Source: Methylomicrobium agile (lineage in GTDB: Bacteria; Pseudomonadota; Gammaproteobacteria; Methylococcales; Methylomonadaceae). From it: a DNA stretch of 64,000 nt. How positions within the stretch are numbered: position 1 is the stretch's first letter; the number at the start of each line of letters is the position of its first letter. Made by a program: the position numbers and the translations under genes. The notes under the pieces were generated by a model that was not told the DNA's origin, searched no databases, and saw nothing but the letters and a program-made list of their open reading frames with translations. This document shows positions 16,951 through 26,180 of this stretch, in pieces. Location of the stretch: positions 4,264,128 to 4,328,127 of the forward strand of contig NZ_JPOJ01000001.1 of NCBI RefSeq assembly GCF_000733855.1, in the 5' to 3' direction.

Positions 16951-17138
16951 TAGCCGAATTACAGGTTTATTCCGTAACGCCCGCCTCTCCCGCTCGGCTA
17001 CCATGTCGCTTGCTCGGATCCGCGCTTCGGTACCCCTGTGAACGTTTTGATCAAGAAGGCCGAATCCGATTTTACCGAGGCGCCGGATCCAGGCTTTTCA
17101 AATTCAGCTCAATAAAGACAACCCTTGGAGGGGGAATT

Positions 17139-18950
17139 ATGCGGATTTCCAAAATCACCCGCACCGCCGTGTCGCTCGCTTGCGGCGGCGCGTTTCTGGC
17201 GGCCGCGCTGCCGGCAGAGGCCAACAAAGAACTGGACAGGCTGTCGAAAGAAGACACCAACTGGGTCATGCAGACCAAGGACTACGGCGCGACCCATTTC
17301 AGCAAGATGACGCAGATCAATACGCGCAACGTGCATCACCTGAAACCGGTATGGTCGTTTTCGACCGGCGTATTGAACGGCCATGAAGGCGGACCGCTGG
17401 TCGTCGATGGCATCATGTACGTACATACCCCGTATCCGAACAACGTCTATGCGATCGATTTGAACAACCCCGACAAGATTTTGTGGCAGTACAAGCCGAA
17501 GCAAAATCCGGCCGCGCGCGCGGTCGCCTGCTGCGACGTGGTCAACCGCGGCGTCGCCTATGCGCCGGCAGGTCCCGATTATCCGGCAACGATCTTCCTG
17601 AACCAACTGGACGGCAACGTGGTTGCGCTGCACGCAAAAACCGGCGAGCTGCTCTGGAAAATGGAAAACTCCGACATCGCGATGGGTTCGACGTTGACCA
17701 TCGCGCCGTTCGTTGCCAAGGATAAAGTCATCGTCGGCTCCTCAGGCGCCGAACTGGGCGTCCGCGGCTATGCGACCGCCTATTACATCAAGGACGGCAA
17801 ACAGGCCTGGCGCGTCTATGCGACAGGGCCCGACGAAGACATCAAGCTGGCCAAAGACTTCAACAGCCACAATCCCCACTACGGCCAGTTCGGCCTGGGC
17901 CTGAAAACCTGGGAAGGCGACGCCTGGAAGATCGGCGGCGGCACCAACTGGGGCTGGTATGCGTTCGACCCCGATCTGGACATGCTCTATTACGGATCGG
18001 GCAACCCCGCGCCGTGGAACGAAACAATGCGTCCTGGCGACAACAAGTGGACAATGACCATCTGGGGCCGTGACATCGACACCGGCGAGGCTAAATTCGG
18101 CTATCAGAAAACACCGCATGACGAATGGGATTACGCGGGCGTCAACTACATGGGGCTGTCCGAGCAGATGGTCGACGGCAAGATGACCAAATTGCTGACG
18201 CACCCGGACCGTAACGGCCTGGTCTATACCCTGAACCGCGAAAACGGCGATCTGGTCAACGCGTTCAAGATTGACGATACGGTCAACTGGGTCAAGAAAG
18301 TCGATCTGAAAACCGGCTTGCCGGTCCGCGATCCGGAATACTCCACACACATGGACCATCAGGCCAAAGGCATCTGCCCTTCTGCGATGGGTTACCACAA
18401 TCAGGGCATCGAGTCCTACGACCCGGAAAAACAACTGTTCTTCATGGGCATCAACCACATCTGCATGGACTGGGAACCGTTCATGCTGCCTTACCGGGCC
18501 GGCCAGTTCTTTGTCGGCGCGACGCTGAACATGTATCCGGGCCCGAAAGGCACGCTCGGCCAGGTCAAGGCGATGAACTCGGTGACCGGCAAATTCGACT
18601 GGGAAGTGCAGGAAAAATTCGCGGTCTGGGGCGGCACGATGGCCACTGCGGGCGACTTGGTGTTCTACGGCACGCTCGACGGCTACATCAAGGCGCTGGA
18701 TTCGCGCAACGGCAAGGAACTGTGGAAATTCAAGCTGCCTTCCGGCGTCATCGGCCATCCGATCACCTACGGGCATGACGGCAAGCAGTACGTCGCAATC
18801 TATTACGGCGTCGGCGGCTGGCCTGGCGTCGGCCTGGTGTTCGACCTTCAGGATCCGACCGCCGGTCTGGGCGCGGTGGGCGCCTTCAAGGAACTCGCGC
18901 ACTACACCCAACAGGGCGGCGGCGTGATGGTCTTCGCACTGGATAATTGA
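17139..18950 (+). CDS. mxaF: Methanol dehydrogenase large subunit, calcium/PQQ type (MxaF)
   Basis: 603 residues from ATG 17139, preceded by the strong RBS GGAGGGGG. Signal cleavage after AEA (residue 28) gives a mature protein whose numbering matches the well-studied MxaF. It has the adjacent-cysteine disulfide Cys103-Cys104 (AVACCDVV), the Ca2+/PQQ ligands Glu177 (SSGAELGV), Asn261 (YGSGNP) and catalytic Asp303 ([10 protein letters not shown]), and eight-bladed propeller W-motifs. The residue two after Asp303 is Ala. The lanthanide enzymes (XoxF) have Asp there, so this is the calcium form. It oxidises methanol to formaldehyde in the periplasm as an alpha2beta2 complex with MxaI, passing electrons to MxaG. 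An upstream in-frame extension to 16656 lacks coding character. Confidence 0.98.
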   Translation: MRISKITRTAVSLACGGAFLAAALPAEANKELDRLSKEDTNWVMQTKDYGATHFSKMTQINTRNVHHLKPVWSFSTGVLNGHEGGPLVVDGIMYVHTPYPNNVYAIDLNNPDKILWQYKPKQNPAARAVACCDVVNRGVAYAPAGPDYPATIFLNQLDGNVVALHAKTGELLWKMENSDIAMGSTLTIAPFVAKDKVIVGSSGAELGVRGYATAYYIKDGKQAWRVYATGPDEDIKLAKDFNSHNPHYGQFGLGLKTWEGDAWKIGGGTNWGWYAFDPDLDMLYYGSGNPAPWNETMRPGDNKWTMTIWGRDIDTGEAKFGYQKTPHDEWDYAGVNYMGLSEQMVDGKMTKLLTHPDRNGLVYTLNRENGDLVNAFKIDDTVNWVKKVDLKTGLPVRDPEYSTHMDHQAKGICPSAMGYHNQGIESYDPEKQLFFMGINHICMDWEPFMLPYRAGQFFVGATLNMYPGPKGTLGQVKAMNSVTGKFDWEVQEKFAVWGGTMATAGDLVFYGTLDGYIKALDSRNGKELWKFKLPSGVIGHPITYGHDGKQYVAIYYGVGGWPGVGLVFDLQDPTAGLGAVGAFKELAHYTQQGGGVMVFALDN

Positions 18951-18966
18951 TCGATGCGTTAACAGC

Positions 18967-19121
18967 GTAGGATGGGTAGAGGCGGTAGGATGGGTAGAAG
19001 CAATAGCCGAAACCCATCGTTCAGAATCCATTGCGGCCTACTGATGGGTTTCTCTTCGCTCTCGGCAATAGCTCCTGCATTGCTCTAGCTCCTACATCCT
19101 TGTAGTCGTTACCCATCCTAC
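18967..19121. repeat. GTAGGATGGGTA inverted repeat with nested 48-nt element, mxaF-mxaJ
   Basis: GTAGGATGGGTAGA appears twice on the left, and ACCCATCCTAC closes the right. Inside the right arm a copy of the small element (CGGCAATAGCTCCTGCATTG to TTGTAGTCGT, about 19063-19109) interrupts the repeat. It separates mxaF from mxaJ and could reduce read-through. Confidence 0.8.
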
Positions 19122-19163
19122 GAATCCGCACGGATCAATATGCACCAATAGAGAATTACACAA

Positions 19164-20006
19164 ATGGATCAAATGAAACTGTTATCGGCCGCTTTCAGCC
19201 TGACGGCAAGCTTACTCGCCGTCAATGCGCCGGCAGTGGCCGAAGAACCGTTAAAAGTCTGCGCGGCCGAAGACGAAATGCCGTATTCGAACAAAAAGGG
19301 CGAAGGCTTCGAAAACAAGATCGCGTCCCTGCTCGGCAAAACCCTGAACAGGCCGGTCGAGATGGTCTATTGGACCGACCCGCGCTATTACGTGCGGGAC
19401 TACCTCGACAAAGGCCTGTGCGACATCACGATGGGCGTCGACACCGGCGACCCGAGAGTCCTGACGACCCGGCCTTATTACCGTTCGGGCTACGTGTTCA
19501 TTACCCGCGAAAAGGACGATCTTGACGTCGAAAACTGGAACAGCGAAGCGTTGCGCAAGGCCAAGAAGATCGCCTTCGTACCGGGAACGCCGGCCGAAAC
19601 AATGCTGCGGGCAATCGGACGCTACAACGACATGTTCAATTATTCGCAGGAACTGGTCGGCTTTAGATCGAAGCGCAACCAGTATGTGAAATACGACAAC
19701 GCGAAGCTGGTGTCCGAAGTCGCTTCCGGCAACGCCGAGATCGCGGTGCTGTGGGGACCGGCGGCGGCGCGCTATGTGAAAGCGTCGCAGACGCCGCTGA
19801 CCATGACCGTGATTCCCGACGACAATAAGCGCGCGGACGGCCAGAAGGTCGGCCATCATTACAGCACTTCGATCGGCGTACGCAAGGACAAACCGGCCTT
19901 GCTGGCCGATTTGAACCGGGCGCTGGAAAAAGCCGAGGACGATATCGAGGATGTCCTGGAAGAAGAAGGCATGCCTTTGCTGGATGAACCCGAATCGACC
20001 GGCTAA
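19164..20006 (+). CDS. mxaJ: MxaJ, periplasmic solute-binding-like protein of methanol dehydrogenase
   Basis: 280 residues. The signal peptide ends NAPAVAEE. A family 3 solute-binding fold follows, beginning PLKVCAAEDEMPYSNKKGEG, with LDKGLCDITMGVDTGDPRVL and ATGNAEIAVLWGP-like ligand-site segments. MxaJ is needed for assembly or maturation of active MxaFI in the periplasm. The start is ATG 19164, or ATG 19173 three codons later. It lies 21 bp upstream of mxaG and is probably co-transcribed with it. Confidence 0.95.
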   Translation: MDQMKLLSAAFSLTASLLAVNAPAVAEEPLKVCAAEDEMPYSNKKGEGFENKIASLLGKTLNRPVEMVYWTDPRYYVRDYLDKGLCDITMGVDTGDPRVLTTRPYYRSGYVFITREKDDLDVENWNSEALRKAKKIAFVPGTPAETMLRAIGRYNDMFNYSQELVGFRSKRNQYVKYDNAKLVSEVASGNAEIAVLWGPAAARYVKASQTPLTMTVIPDDNKRADGQKVGHHYSTSIGVRKDKPALLADLNRALEKAEDDIEDVLEEEGMPLLDEPESTG

Positions 20007-20027
20007 TTAAAAACAATCAGGAAAATT

Positions 20028-20504
20028 ATGAAAACGACACACATTTTTGCCGCCGCATCGCTGAGCCTCGCCCTGTTGAGCTCGGTCGCGATCGCGGAAA
20101 TCACTTTCCACAACGCGATCACCGGCGAGCAGCTGGATTTGAGCGTCGCCAAAAAAGGCGGGGATACCGAAGCCTTCAAACAGTTCAAGGAAACGGGAAA
20201 AAACCCCTACAACGGCAATCCGGAAGCGGTCAAAAAAGGCCACGACCTGTTCATGACCGCCTGCTCGGGCTGCCACGGCCACGAAGCCGAAGGCAAACTG
20301 GGGCCGGGCCTGGCCGACGACTACTGGACTTATCCGGCCAACGCGACCGACAAAGGCTTGTTCGAGCTGCTGTTCGGCGGCGCGAACGGCATGATGGGGC
20401 CGCAGTACGTCAACTTGAACACCGACGAAATGCTGCTGATCATGGCCTGGATCCGCGACATCTACAAAGGCGATCCGAAAAAAGCCAAATGGTTACAACA
20501 ATGA
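20028..20504 (+). CDS. mxaG: Cytochrome cL (MxaG), electron acceptor of methanol dehydrogenase
   Basis: 158 residues: signal peptide ending SSVAIAE, a single c-type heme site CSGCH (Cys79, Cys82, His83), and methionines in GANGMMGPQYV, one of which should be the sixth heme ligand. It receives electrons from the PQQ of MxaFI and passes them to cytochrome cH. An acidic N-terminal stretch fits docking on the dehydrogenase. Confidence 0.96.
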   Translation: MKTTHIFAAASLSLALLSSVAIAEITFHNAITGEQLDLSVAKKGGDTEAFKQFKETGKNPYNGNPEAVKKGHDLFMTACSGCHGHEAEGKLGPGLADDYWTYPANATDKGLFELLFGGANGMMGPQYVNLNTDEMLLIMAWIRDIYKGDPKKAKWLQQ

Positions 20505-20518
20505 CGAGGAGATCTGAA

Positions 20519-20800
20519 ATGAAAAAGCTTTTCTTATGCAGCGCAGCCGCAATCTTCGCGGTAACGACCTTCACCGCGGCAGCCTACGACGGTACCAACT
20601 GCAAGGAGCCCGGCGTGTGCTGGGAGCCGAAGCCGGGCTATCCCGACAAGGTCGAAGGCAGCAAATACGACCCGAAACACGACCCCAACGAACTGAACAA
20701 ACAATCGCAGTCGATCGCCGAAATGGAAGCGCGCAATCAGAAGCGCTGGGAACATTTCAACAAGACCGGCAAGTTCGTTTACGACGTGGACGAAATCTGA
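20519..20800 (+). CDS. mxaI: Methanol dehydrogenase small subunit (MxaI)
   Basis: 93 residues from ATG 20519, with RBS GAGGAG 8 bp upstream. The signal peptide ends FTAAA. The mature chain starts YDGTNCKEPGVCWEPKPGYP (two cysteines that pair) and continues as a lysine-rich helix to FNKTGKFVYDVDEI. This beta subunit wraps MxaF and is absent from XoxF enzymes, so it confirms the calcium-type system. Confidence 0.96.
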   Translation: MKKLFLCSAAAIFAVTTFTAAAYDGTNCKEPGVCWEPKPGYPDKVEGSKYDPKHDPNELNKQSQSIAEMEARNQKRWEHFNKTGKFVYDVDEI

Positions 20801-20845
20801 GGCATGTCGGGTTCCCGCGCGCTGCGCGGGAACCCGAAGAATTCC

Positions 20846-21011
20846 GTAGGGTACGCTGTGCGTACCTTTAAATATTCCGTGTGTGGCTATGGACGCCGAA
20901 AAGGTACGCACTCGACAATTGCTCCTGCATTGCCCTACCTCCTGCATCCCTGCAAGTCGTCGGCAATTGCTCCTGCATTGCCCTGCATCCATGCAGTCGA
21001 GCGTACCCTAC
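20846..21011. repeat. REPIN (GTAGGGTACGC family), copy 3, with two tandem nested elements
   Basis: Left arm GTAGGGTACGCTGTGCGTAC. The right arm is split after GGTACGCACTCG and resumes GCGTACCCTACG. Between the halves are two head-to-tail copies of the small element (ACAATTGCTCCTGCATTGCC..., about 20913-20999). It lies in the 449 bp mxaI-mxaR gap. Confidence 0.82.
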
Positions 21012-21119
21012 GCAAGTATTCATGAAGCTAACGGAAAAGAAGTGAAAATCCAGCTGGCGATTTTTACCGATATCATTGATATCTCTCCAGATCCCTTGAT
21101 ATCGCTGCCTGCGTCATCC

Positions 21120-21179
21120 GGAACCGGCGGCGAGCCTTGCCGTTCGCGGTGACCAGCCGCGAACGGCAAGACCGGTTCC
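21120..21179. repeat. Large palindrome in mxaI-mxaR gap
   Basis: Inner arms CTTGCCGTTCGCGG/CCGCGAACGGCAAG (14 bp, 7 nt loop) inside outer arms GGAACCGG/CCGGTTCC. It can form a long hairpin in the transcript that leaves mxaI. Confidence 0.8.
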
Positions 21180-21210
21180 AGCTCGTTTTTGACTAATATA
21201 CCACTCAATA

Positions 21211-21240
21211 CTCCGGCTTGTGTCTGCCGGAGTTTTTTTT
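21211..21240 (+). terminator. Intrinsic terminator just before mxaR
   Basis: CTCCGGC-TTGTGTCT-GCCGGAG followed by eight T residues, ending 9 bp before the mxaR start codon. It should end transcripts coming from mxaFJGI and so lower expression of the downstream accessory genes. Confidence 0.85.
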
Positions 21241-21249
21241 CGAATCTCC

Positions 21250-22269
21250 ATGATGAACGATGCGGAATTAATCCAATGGCGCGAACGGGCGCTGCGGTTT
21301 GAACACCAGATCAATCAAACCCTGATCGGCATGCAGCCGGCCGTCAGGCAGATCGTGATTGCGGTTTTCGCGCGCGGCCACGTGCTGCTCGAAGGCCATG
21401 TCGGCGTCGGCAAGACAACCCTGCTGCGCGCCGTTGCACAAGGACTCGGCGGTCATTTCGAACGCATCGAGGGCACCATCGATCTAATGCCCGCCGATCT
21501 GGTTTATTACACCTATCTCGACGAAAACGGCCGGCCGCGCGTCGATCCGGGCCCCCTGCTCAAACAGGGCGAAAGGCTCAGCACGTTTTTCTTCAACGAA
21601 ATCAACCGCGCCCGCCCCCAGGTGCATTCGCTGCTGCTCCGGGCGATGGCCGAACGCAGCGTCAATGCCTTCAACCGCGAGCATGCGATGCCCCACTTTC
21701 AGGTATTCGCGGACCGCAACCGGGTCGAAAGGGAAGAAACCTTCGAACTGCCCGCCGCCGCGAAAGACCGCTTCATGATGGAAATCCGCATCGAGCGTCC
21801 CGAAGACGAGAACCTGCTCGAACAGTTGATGTTCGATCCCCGTTTTCACGATGTCGACCGCCTGATCGCCGGCATCGATCCCGGTGGAATCGCCTACGAC
21901 CGACTGAACGATCTGGCAGAAACGCTGCAGGAAAAAATACAGACCAGCCCGAAACTGCGCCGTTATGCGCTGGACCTCTGGCAGGCGACCCACGATCCCG
22001 GGCGCTACGGCATTCACCTAGCTGACGTGGAAATGAAACAGCTGCTGCTGAGCGGCGCCAGCCCGCGCGGCATGAGTTACCTGATCCGCGCTGCCAAAAC
22101 CCGCGCCTGGCTGGAAGCGCGCGACTACGTACTGCCGGAAGACGTGCAGGCGATATTCGAGGTGTGCACCCGGCACCGCCTCTTCATCAATCCGATGTAC
22201 GGTTACCGCAAGGAACAGCTGGTACCGCAATTGGCCTCCGCGATCCTGCAGCATGTCGCCGCGCCTTAA
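21250..22269 (+). CDS. mxaR: MxaR, MoxR-family AAA+ ATPase
   Basis: About 339 residues. Walker A is GHVGVGKTTLL, Walker B FFFNEINRARPQVHSLLL, the arginine-containing segment DRFMMEI, and the C-terminal lid has LLSGASPRGMSYLIRAAKT. MoxR ATPases act with VWA proteins as chaperones for cofactor insertion; here the partners MxaS, MxaC and MxaL follow. The function is probably calcium insertion into MxaF. ATG 21250 or 21253 is the start (MMNDAELIQW). The terminator directly upstream leaves almost no leader, so the RBS (GAATCTCC) is poor. Confidence 0.93.
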   Translation: MMNDAELIQWRERALRFEHQINQTLIGMQPAVRQIVIAVFARGHVLLEGHVGVGKTTLLRAVAQGLGGHFERIEGTIDLMPADLVYYTYLDENGRPRVDPGPLLKQGERLSTFFFNEINRARPQVHSLLLRAMAERSVNAFNREHAMPHFQVFADRNRVEREETFELPAAAKDRFMMEIRIERPEDENLLEQLMFDPRFHDVDRLIAGIDPGGIAYDRLNDLAETLQEKIQTSPKLRRYALDLWQATHDPGRYGIHLADVEMKQLLLSGASPRGMSYLIRAAKTRAWLEARDYVLPEDVQAIFEVCTRHRLFINPMYGYRKEQLVPQLASAILQHVAAP

Positions 22270-22350
22270 TTCCCGGCATTGCGATGAATCATGAATTATC
22301 CACCCGACACTCGATCGCCATAAATGGCGCACTCGACCGCCATGAACGGT

Positions 22351-22426
22351 GTAGGGTACGCTGCGCGTACCTTCTGTACGTATTCGGACGGCAAACACCC
22401 CAAAAGGTACGCGCAGCGTACCCTAC
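22351..22426. repeat. REPIN-like inverted pair (GTAGGGTACGC family), copy 4
   Basis: GTAGGGTACGCTGCGCGTAC and inverted GTACGCGCAGCGTACCCTAC with about 36 nt between, inside the 218 bp mxaR-mxaS gap. Confidence 0.85.
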
Positions 22427-22487
22427 CATCCCGGGAAGTTCGAACTTTCCGCACAGGGCTCCCGAAATGACGATATAACGCCAATCC

Positions 22488-23327
22488 ATGCCTGAAGCCG
22501 ATCTTCTTCATTACCGCTTGCACTGGCTGTCCGGCGCGGTGTACCCCGGTGCGCATCCGGGCCGCATGACCGGCGCCGGCCTGCTGTTCAAACAGCACCA
22601 GCCGCTGGCCGCGAGCAACGATCCCCGCCGCCTCGACCTCCGGGCCAGCGTGCTCGATCCTTTCGAGCATTTTCGCGTACGCGCCTACCAGCAGCCGAGC
22701 CGGATCGACGTGTATCTGCTCGCCGACCTGTCCGGGTCGATGGGTCATGCCGGCAAGCGGAAGATCCTGGCGACCCTGCTGCGCACGCTCGCGCGCTCGG
22801 CATTCGGCTACGGCGACCGCTTCGGCTTCATCGGCGCGGCCGACGACATCGAGCCGCGCTGGCTGCTGCCCGCCGGCCTTCATGAGGCCGCGGTATCCGG
22901 CCTCGCCTGCCGGCTTGAAGACGCGCAGCTGTCGGGCAGCGCATCCGGACTCAGGAATGCCGCCGCCTATCTGCCCGCCGAACGGACGCTGCTGTTTCTG
23001 CTAACCGATGCCCATTTTCCGCTTGCGCACCTGCGCGACCTGCTGGCCTCCCTGCAAATGCACGACATCGTTCCTTTGATACTGTGGGATCCGGGCGAAT
23101 ACCGGCAGTTGCCTTCCTGGGGCTTGTTGTCCGTCCGCGACATCGAAAGCGGCGCCTCCCGCACTCTGGTCATGCGCCCGTCCCTTCGGGAGCGGATCGT
23201 CGACGCCTACGCAGAGCGCCGGCAGCGCCTGATCGGGGCCTTTCGCGCCTTCGGCAGCGAGCCGCTGTTCATCGAACACTGCGACATTCCCGCCATCAAT
23301 CGCTATTTACACCAGAGAGCGGCATGA
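22488..23327 (+). CDS. mxaS: MxaS, DUF58-type protein of methanol oxidation
   Basis: 279 residues with a VWA-like fold. The motif DVYLLADLSGSMGHAGKRK matches a MIDAS-type DXSXS metal site. SVLDPFEHFRVRAYQQPSRI and TLLFLLTDAHFPLAHL are further conserved blocks. MxaS is part of the MxaRSACKL set needed to make active, calcium-loaded methanol dehydrogenase. It ends in ATGA shared with mxaA. Confidence 0.92.
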   Translation: MPEADLLHYRLHWLSGAVYPGAHPGRMTGAGLLFKQHQPLAASNDPRRLDLRASVLDPFEHFRVRAYQQPSRIDVYLLADLSGSMGHAGKRKILATLLRTLARSAFGYGDRFGFIGAADDIEPRWLLPAGLHEAAVSGLACRLEDAQLSGSASGLRNAAAYLPAERTLLFLLTDAHFPLAHLRDLLASLQMHDIVPLILWDPGEYRQLPSWGLLSVRDIESGASRTLVMRPSLRERIVDAYAERRQRLIGAFRAFGSEPLFIEHCDIPAINRYLHQRAA

Positions 23328-24202
23328 AACGCTTATTGATCCTGACTCCCTTACTGCTGTTAGGCTGCTCCGGCGCGTCCGACGAAGCGCTGATCCGCTT
23401 CGAGGTCGAAACGCCAAGGCCTTTCGGCTATGTGATCGGCGACGAAATTCGGGAGCAGATCCTGATCGAAACCCGTCCCGGCATCACCTTGAACACCGCC
23501 AGCCTGCCGGCCGAAGGCCCCATCAATCGCTGGCTGAACCTGAACCGGCTGGAGGTCGAACAGGACGGCCAACGCTACCGGCTCGACCTCCGCTACCAGG
23601 TATTTTACGCGCCGCTAACGGTCAAAACCCTGAATTTGCCCGGTTTCACCCTGCAATTCGGCAGCGGCGACAGCGCTTTCGGCAAAGAGGTTCCGCCCTG
23701 GCGTTTTACGATGTCGCCGTTGCGCGATCTGGCGGTCAAAAGCGCCGAAGGCGGAGCTTCGATCAGGCCCGACAGCCCGCCGCCGCGACTGGACACGCGG
23801 CAGGCAATGACCCTGATTACGGCCGGTTCGGGCGCCGCGGCGGTCGCCGCCGCTGTGCTCGCTTACCTGTACGGTTATTTCCCCGCTTTGCGGCGGCGCA
23901 CCCTGTTCAAGCAGGCGTTGAAACGGCTGTCCCGTATCCCGGAAAAAGACATGGCCGAAGCCCTGCGCATCGTGCATCGGGCACTGAACGCACTGAACCG
24001 GCAGCCGTTGTATCAGCATCAGCTGGCCGGCTTTTACGAGTCCCATCCCGAGTATCGCCGTTTGGATAGCCAATTGAACTGGTTTTTCAATTATTCCAAC
24101 CATTATTTTTTCAGCCGCAATGTTTCCGCGACGGTGCTGGACCGGCAAAAACTGACCGCGCTGTGCCAGGCCTGCCGGCAAATCGAACGGGGCAGCCGAT
24201 GA
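23324..24202 (+). CDS. mxaA: MxaA, membrane-anchored methanol oxidation protein
   Basis: 292 residues from ATG 23324 (ATGA overlap with mxaS). The lipoprotein signal is LLLLGCSGAS. A periplasmic beta-rich domain follows, then a transmembrane helix (AAAVAAAVLAYLYGYF, about 170-190) and a cytoplasmic-type helical tail with LNWFFNYSNHYFF. MxaA is required for calcium incorporation into MxaF in other methylotrophs; its precise role is unsolved. Confidence 0.92.
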   Translation: MKRLLILTPLLLLGCSGASDEALIRFEVETPRPFGYVIGDEIREQILIETRPGITLNTASLPAEGPINRWLNLNRLEVEQDGQRYRLDLRYQVFYAPLTVKTLNLPGFTLQFGSGDSAFGKEVPPWRFTMSPLRDLAVKSAEGGASIRPDSPPPRLDTRQAMTLITAGSGAAAVAAAVLAYLYGYFPALRRRTLFKQALKRLSRIPEKDMAEALRIVHRALNALNRQPLYQHQLAGFYESHPEYRRLDSQLNWFFNYSNHYFFSRNVSATVLDRQKLTALCQACRQIERGSR

Positions 24203-25197
24203 GTCTGGGCGTGGAATCGCCGTGGCTGCTGGCCGCGCTACCGTTGGCGTTGCTGCCGCTGGTCGGCAAGGGTATGCGCGAACATACCCATCCGGGCCTG
24301 ATGCTGCTGCCGCCCGACCCGCTGTCCGAGCTTCTGGCCTGGCTGATCCGGCTGTTCGCGATGCTGGCGATGGCCGGCTTGGTGCTCGGCATGGCCGGGC
24401 TGCACCGCCGCGGCCAGAGCGTCGAACGCATCGGCCACGGCGCCGAAATCGTGCTGCTTCTGGACCGCAGCAACAGTATGGACAACAGCTTCGCCGGCCG
24501 CGCGCCGAACGGTAACGAGGGCGAAGAATCCAAATCCGCCGCCGCCCGGCGTTTGCTGACCGATTTCGTGAACCGGCGCGAACACGATCTGATCGGGGTG
24601 GCCGAATACAGCACCGCGCCGCTGTTCGTAATGCCGATGACCGAAAATAAGGAGGCGGTCAAGGCCGCGATCGCGGCGACGGCGACGCCGGCGCTGGCCT
24701 ATACCCATGTCAGCAAGGGCCTGGGGATGGCGCTGTCGTTTTTCGAACGGCCTATCGTCTCCGGATCGCGGCTGATCGTCCTGGTATCCGACGGCGCGGC
24801 CGCGATCGACCACGACAGCGAACAGAAGCTCCGGCAATGGTTCAAGGAAAAACAGGTCCGCCTGTACTGGCTGTTCCTGCGCACGGCCAACAGTCCCGGC
24901 ATCTACGACCCGCCTGCCGATCCGCGCGACGACAACGCGCAGGCGATGCCCGAACGCTATCTGCACCAGTTTTTCACCAGCCTGAACATTCCTTACCAGG
25001 CTTACCAGGCGGAAAGCCCGGATGCGATGAAACAGGCCATCGCCGACATCAGCCGGCTCGAAAATCTGCCGATCCATTATTTCGAACGGATACCCCGGCA
25101 GGATCTGAGCGGACTCTGCTATCTGGCCTCCTTTATCCTGCTGCTCTTGCTGCTGGCGGTCAAGGGTGCCGAAGTCAAAACGGAAGCGAAACCATGA
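24199..25197 (+). CDS. mxaC: MxaC, VWA-domain membrane protein of methanol oxidation
   Basis: 332 residues from ATG 24199 (ATGA overlap with mxaA). Two N-terminal helices (SPWLLAALPLALLPLVG and LFAMLAMAGLVLGMAG) precede a VWA domain with complete MIDAS motif EIVLLLDRSNSMDNS, a conserved Thr in AYTHVSKGLG and Asp in LIVLVSDGAA. A C-terminal helix (YLASFILLLLLLAVKG) follows. It belongs to the MoxR/VWA assembly machinery for calcium insertion. Confidence 0.93.
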   Translation: MSLGVESPWLLAALPLALLPLVGKGMREHTHPGLMLLPPDPLSELLAWLIRLFAMLAMAGLVLGMAGLHRRGQSVERIGHGAEIVLLLDRSNSMDNSFAGRAPNGNEGEESKSAAARRLLTDFVNRREHDLIGVAEYSTAPLFVMPMTENKEAVKAAIAATATPALAYTHVSKGLGMALSFFERPIVSGSRLIVLVSDGAAAIDHDSEQKLRQWFKEKQVRLYWLFLRTANSPGIYDPPADPRDDNAQAMPERYLHQFFTSLNIPYQAYQAESPDAMKQAIADISRLENLPIHYFERIPRQDLSGLCYLASFILLLLLLAVKGAEVKTEAKP

Positions 25198-25760
25198 ACA
25201 CGAGACCGTTACTCCATCCCCTGCTCTGGCTGATGCTGGTCGCAGGCCTTCTTGCCCTGCTCTACGGCGCGGCCGATCTGTACCGGATTCATGCGAACAA
25301 TGCGCTGATCTCGCGCCTCGTATCGGGCCGCGACGTCGAGGTCGAATCCGTCATCGGCGGTCCCTTCGAGCTGAGGCTGGCCAGAGCCTATTATCTGAAA
25401 AACAAACACCGCTACGATGAGGCACTGGCGACGCTGAGCCTGGTCATCGACCACGGCGATGCCGCGCAGCGAGCCAGAAGCCGCTACAACCTCGGCAATC
25501 TGTACCTCGAACAGGCGATCGCCCAGGCCGAAGCAATGGACATCAATGCCGCCCTGCCGCTCGCGGGCCTGGCCAAGCAAGCCTACCGGCAATCGCTGGC
25601 GCTGGACAGCCGGCAATGGGACGCCAAGTACAATCTCGAAGCCGCGATGCGGCTGCTGCCGGAAATGGACCGGATTTCGCCGGACGACGAGGACGAAACC
25701 GTGCAGCAGAAAACCCAATTGTGGACGACCGTGCCGGGATTTCCGCGCGGTTTGCCGTAG
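25194..25760 (+). CDS. mxaK: MxaK, membrane/TPR-like methanol oxidation protein
   Basis: 188 residues from ATG 25194 (ATGA overlap with mxaC). One N-terminal transmembrane helix (LLWLMLVAGLLALLYGA) is followed by TPR-like helices (ARAYYLKNKHRYDEALATL, RYNLGNLYLEQAIA, AKYNLEAAMRLL). Part of the RSACKL maturation set. The stop codon TAG is the first part of the GTAGGATGGG repeat that follows, so a few C-terminal residues may differ from the ancestral gene. Confidence 0.9.
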   Translation: MNTRPLLHPLLWLMLVAGLLALLYGAADLYRIHANNALISRLVSGRDVEVESVIGGPFELRLARAYYLKNKHRYDEALATLSLVIDHGDAAQRARSRYNLGNLYLEQAIAQAEAMDINAALPLAGLAKQAYRQSLALDSRQWDAKYNLEAAMRLLPEMDRISPDDEDETVQQKTQLWTTVPGFPRGLP

Positions 25761-25840
25761 GATGGGTACGACTGCATGGATGCAGGAGATAGAGCAACGC
25801 AGGGAGCAATTGCCGAGAGGCGACAGCCGAAACCCATCAT
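25757..25840. repeat. GTAGGATGGGTA repeat with nested element, overlapping the mxaK stop
   Basis: CGTAGGATGGGTA to CCGAAACCCATC. The left half is split by a reverse-oriented copy of the small element (CGACTGCATGGATGCAGGAG to GCAATTGCCGAG, about 25768-25817). Confidence 0.8.
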
Positions 25841-25859
25841 GAAAATTGTCCCAGCGGGA

Positions 25860-26095
25860 CGGAGTGTTTAACCCAATGCCGTTAAGTTAAGCCGTCATCT
25901 CGGCAGGGATTGCCGAGATCCAGGTTACAGGGAGGTATTCACGCTTGCCATCCGTGGCTTCTGGATTCGGCAACTGCTCCCTGCGTTGCCCTACTTCCTG
26001 CATCCATGCAGTCGTCCGGCAATCCCTGCCGGAATGACGTTTTGGCCTTAACTTAACGACATTGGTTTTTAATCCCGTCCCTTACATTCTGCAGA
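25860..26095. repeat. Composite palindrome, copy B, with nested 48-nt element, mxaK-mxaL gap
   Basis: Arms CAATGCCGTTAAGTTAAG and CTTAACTTAACGACATTG enclose the GTCATCTCGGCAGGGATTGC / CAATCCCTGCCGGAATGAC palindrome. The small element (25968-26016) is inserted before the second CGGCAA. The 63 nt insert seen in copies A and C is absent. Outer flanks GGGACGG/CCCGTCCC belong to yet another pair. No gene in 25761-26180. Confidence 0.8.
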
Positions 26096-26180
26096 TGCCG
26101 ATAAATCAAAGCATGCAAAAAATCCTACGGACGGGGCAATATGCCCCGTCCGGCGAGAAATTTACCTTAGGTCCATTCAA

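Noticed and set aside
17139-18950. XoxF (lanthanide methanol dehydrogenase) identity
   Set aside because: No Asp two residues after the catalytic Asp, and mxaI and mxaG follow, so MxaF is the better call.
17742-19031. 429-codon minus-strand frame
   Set aside because: Antisense to mxaF.
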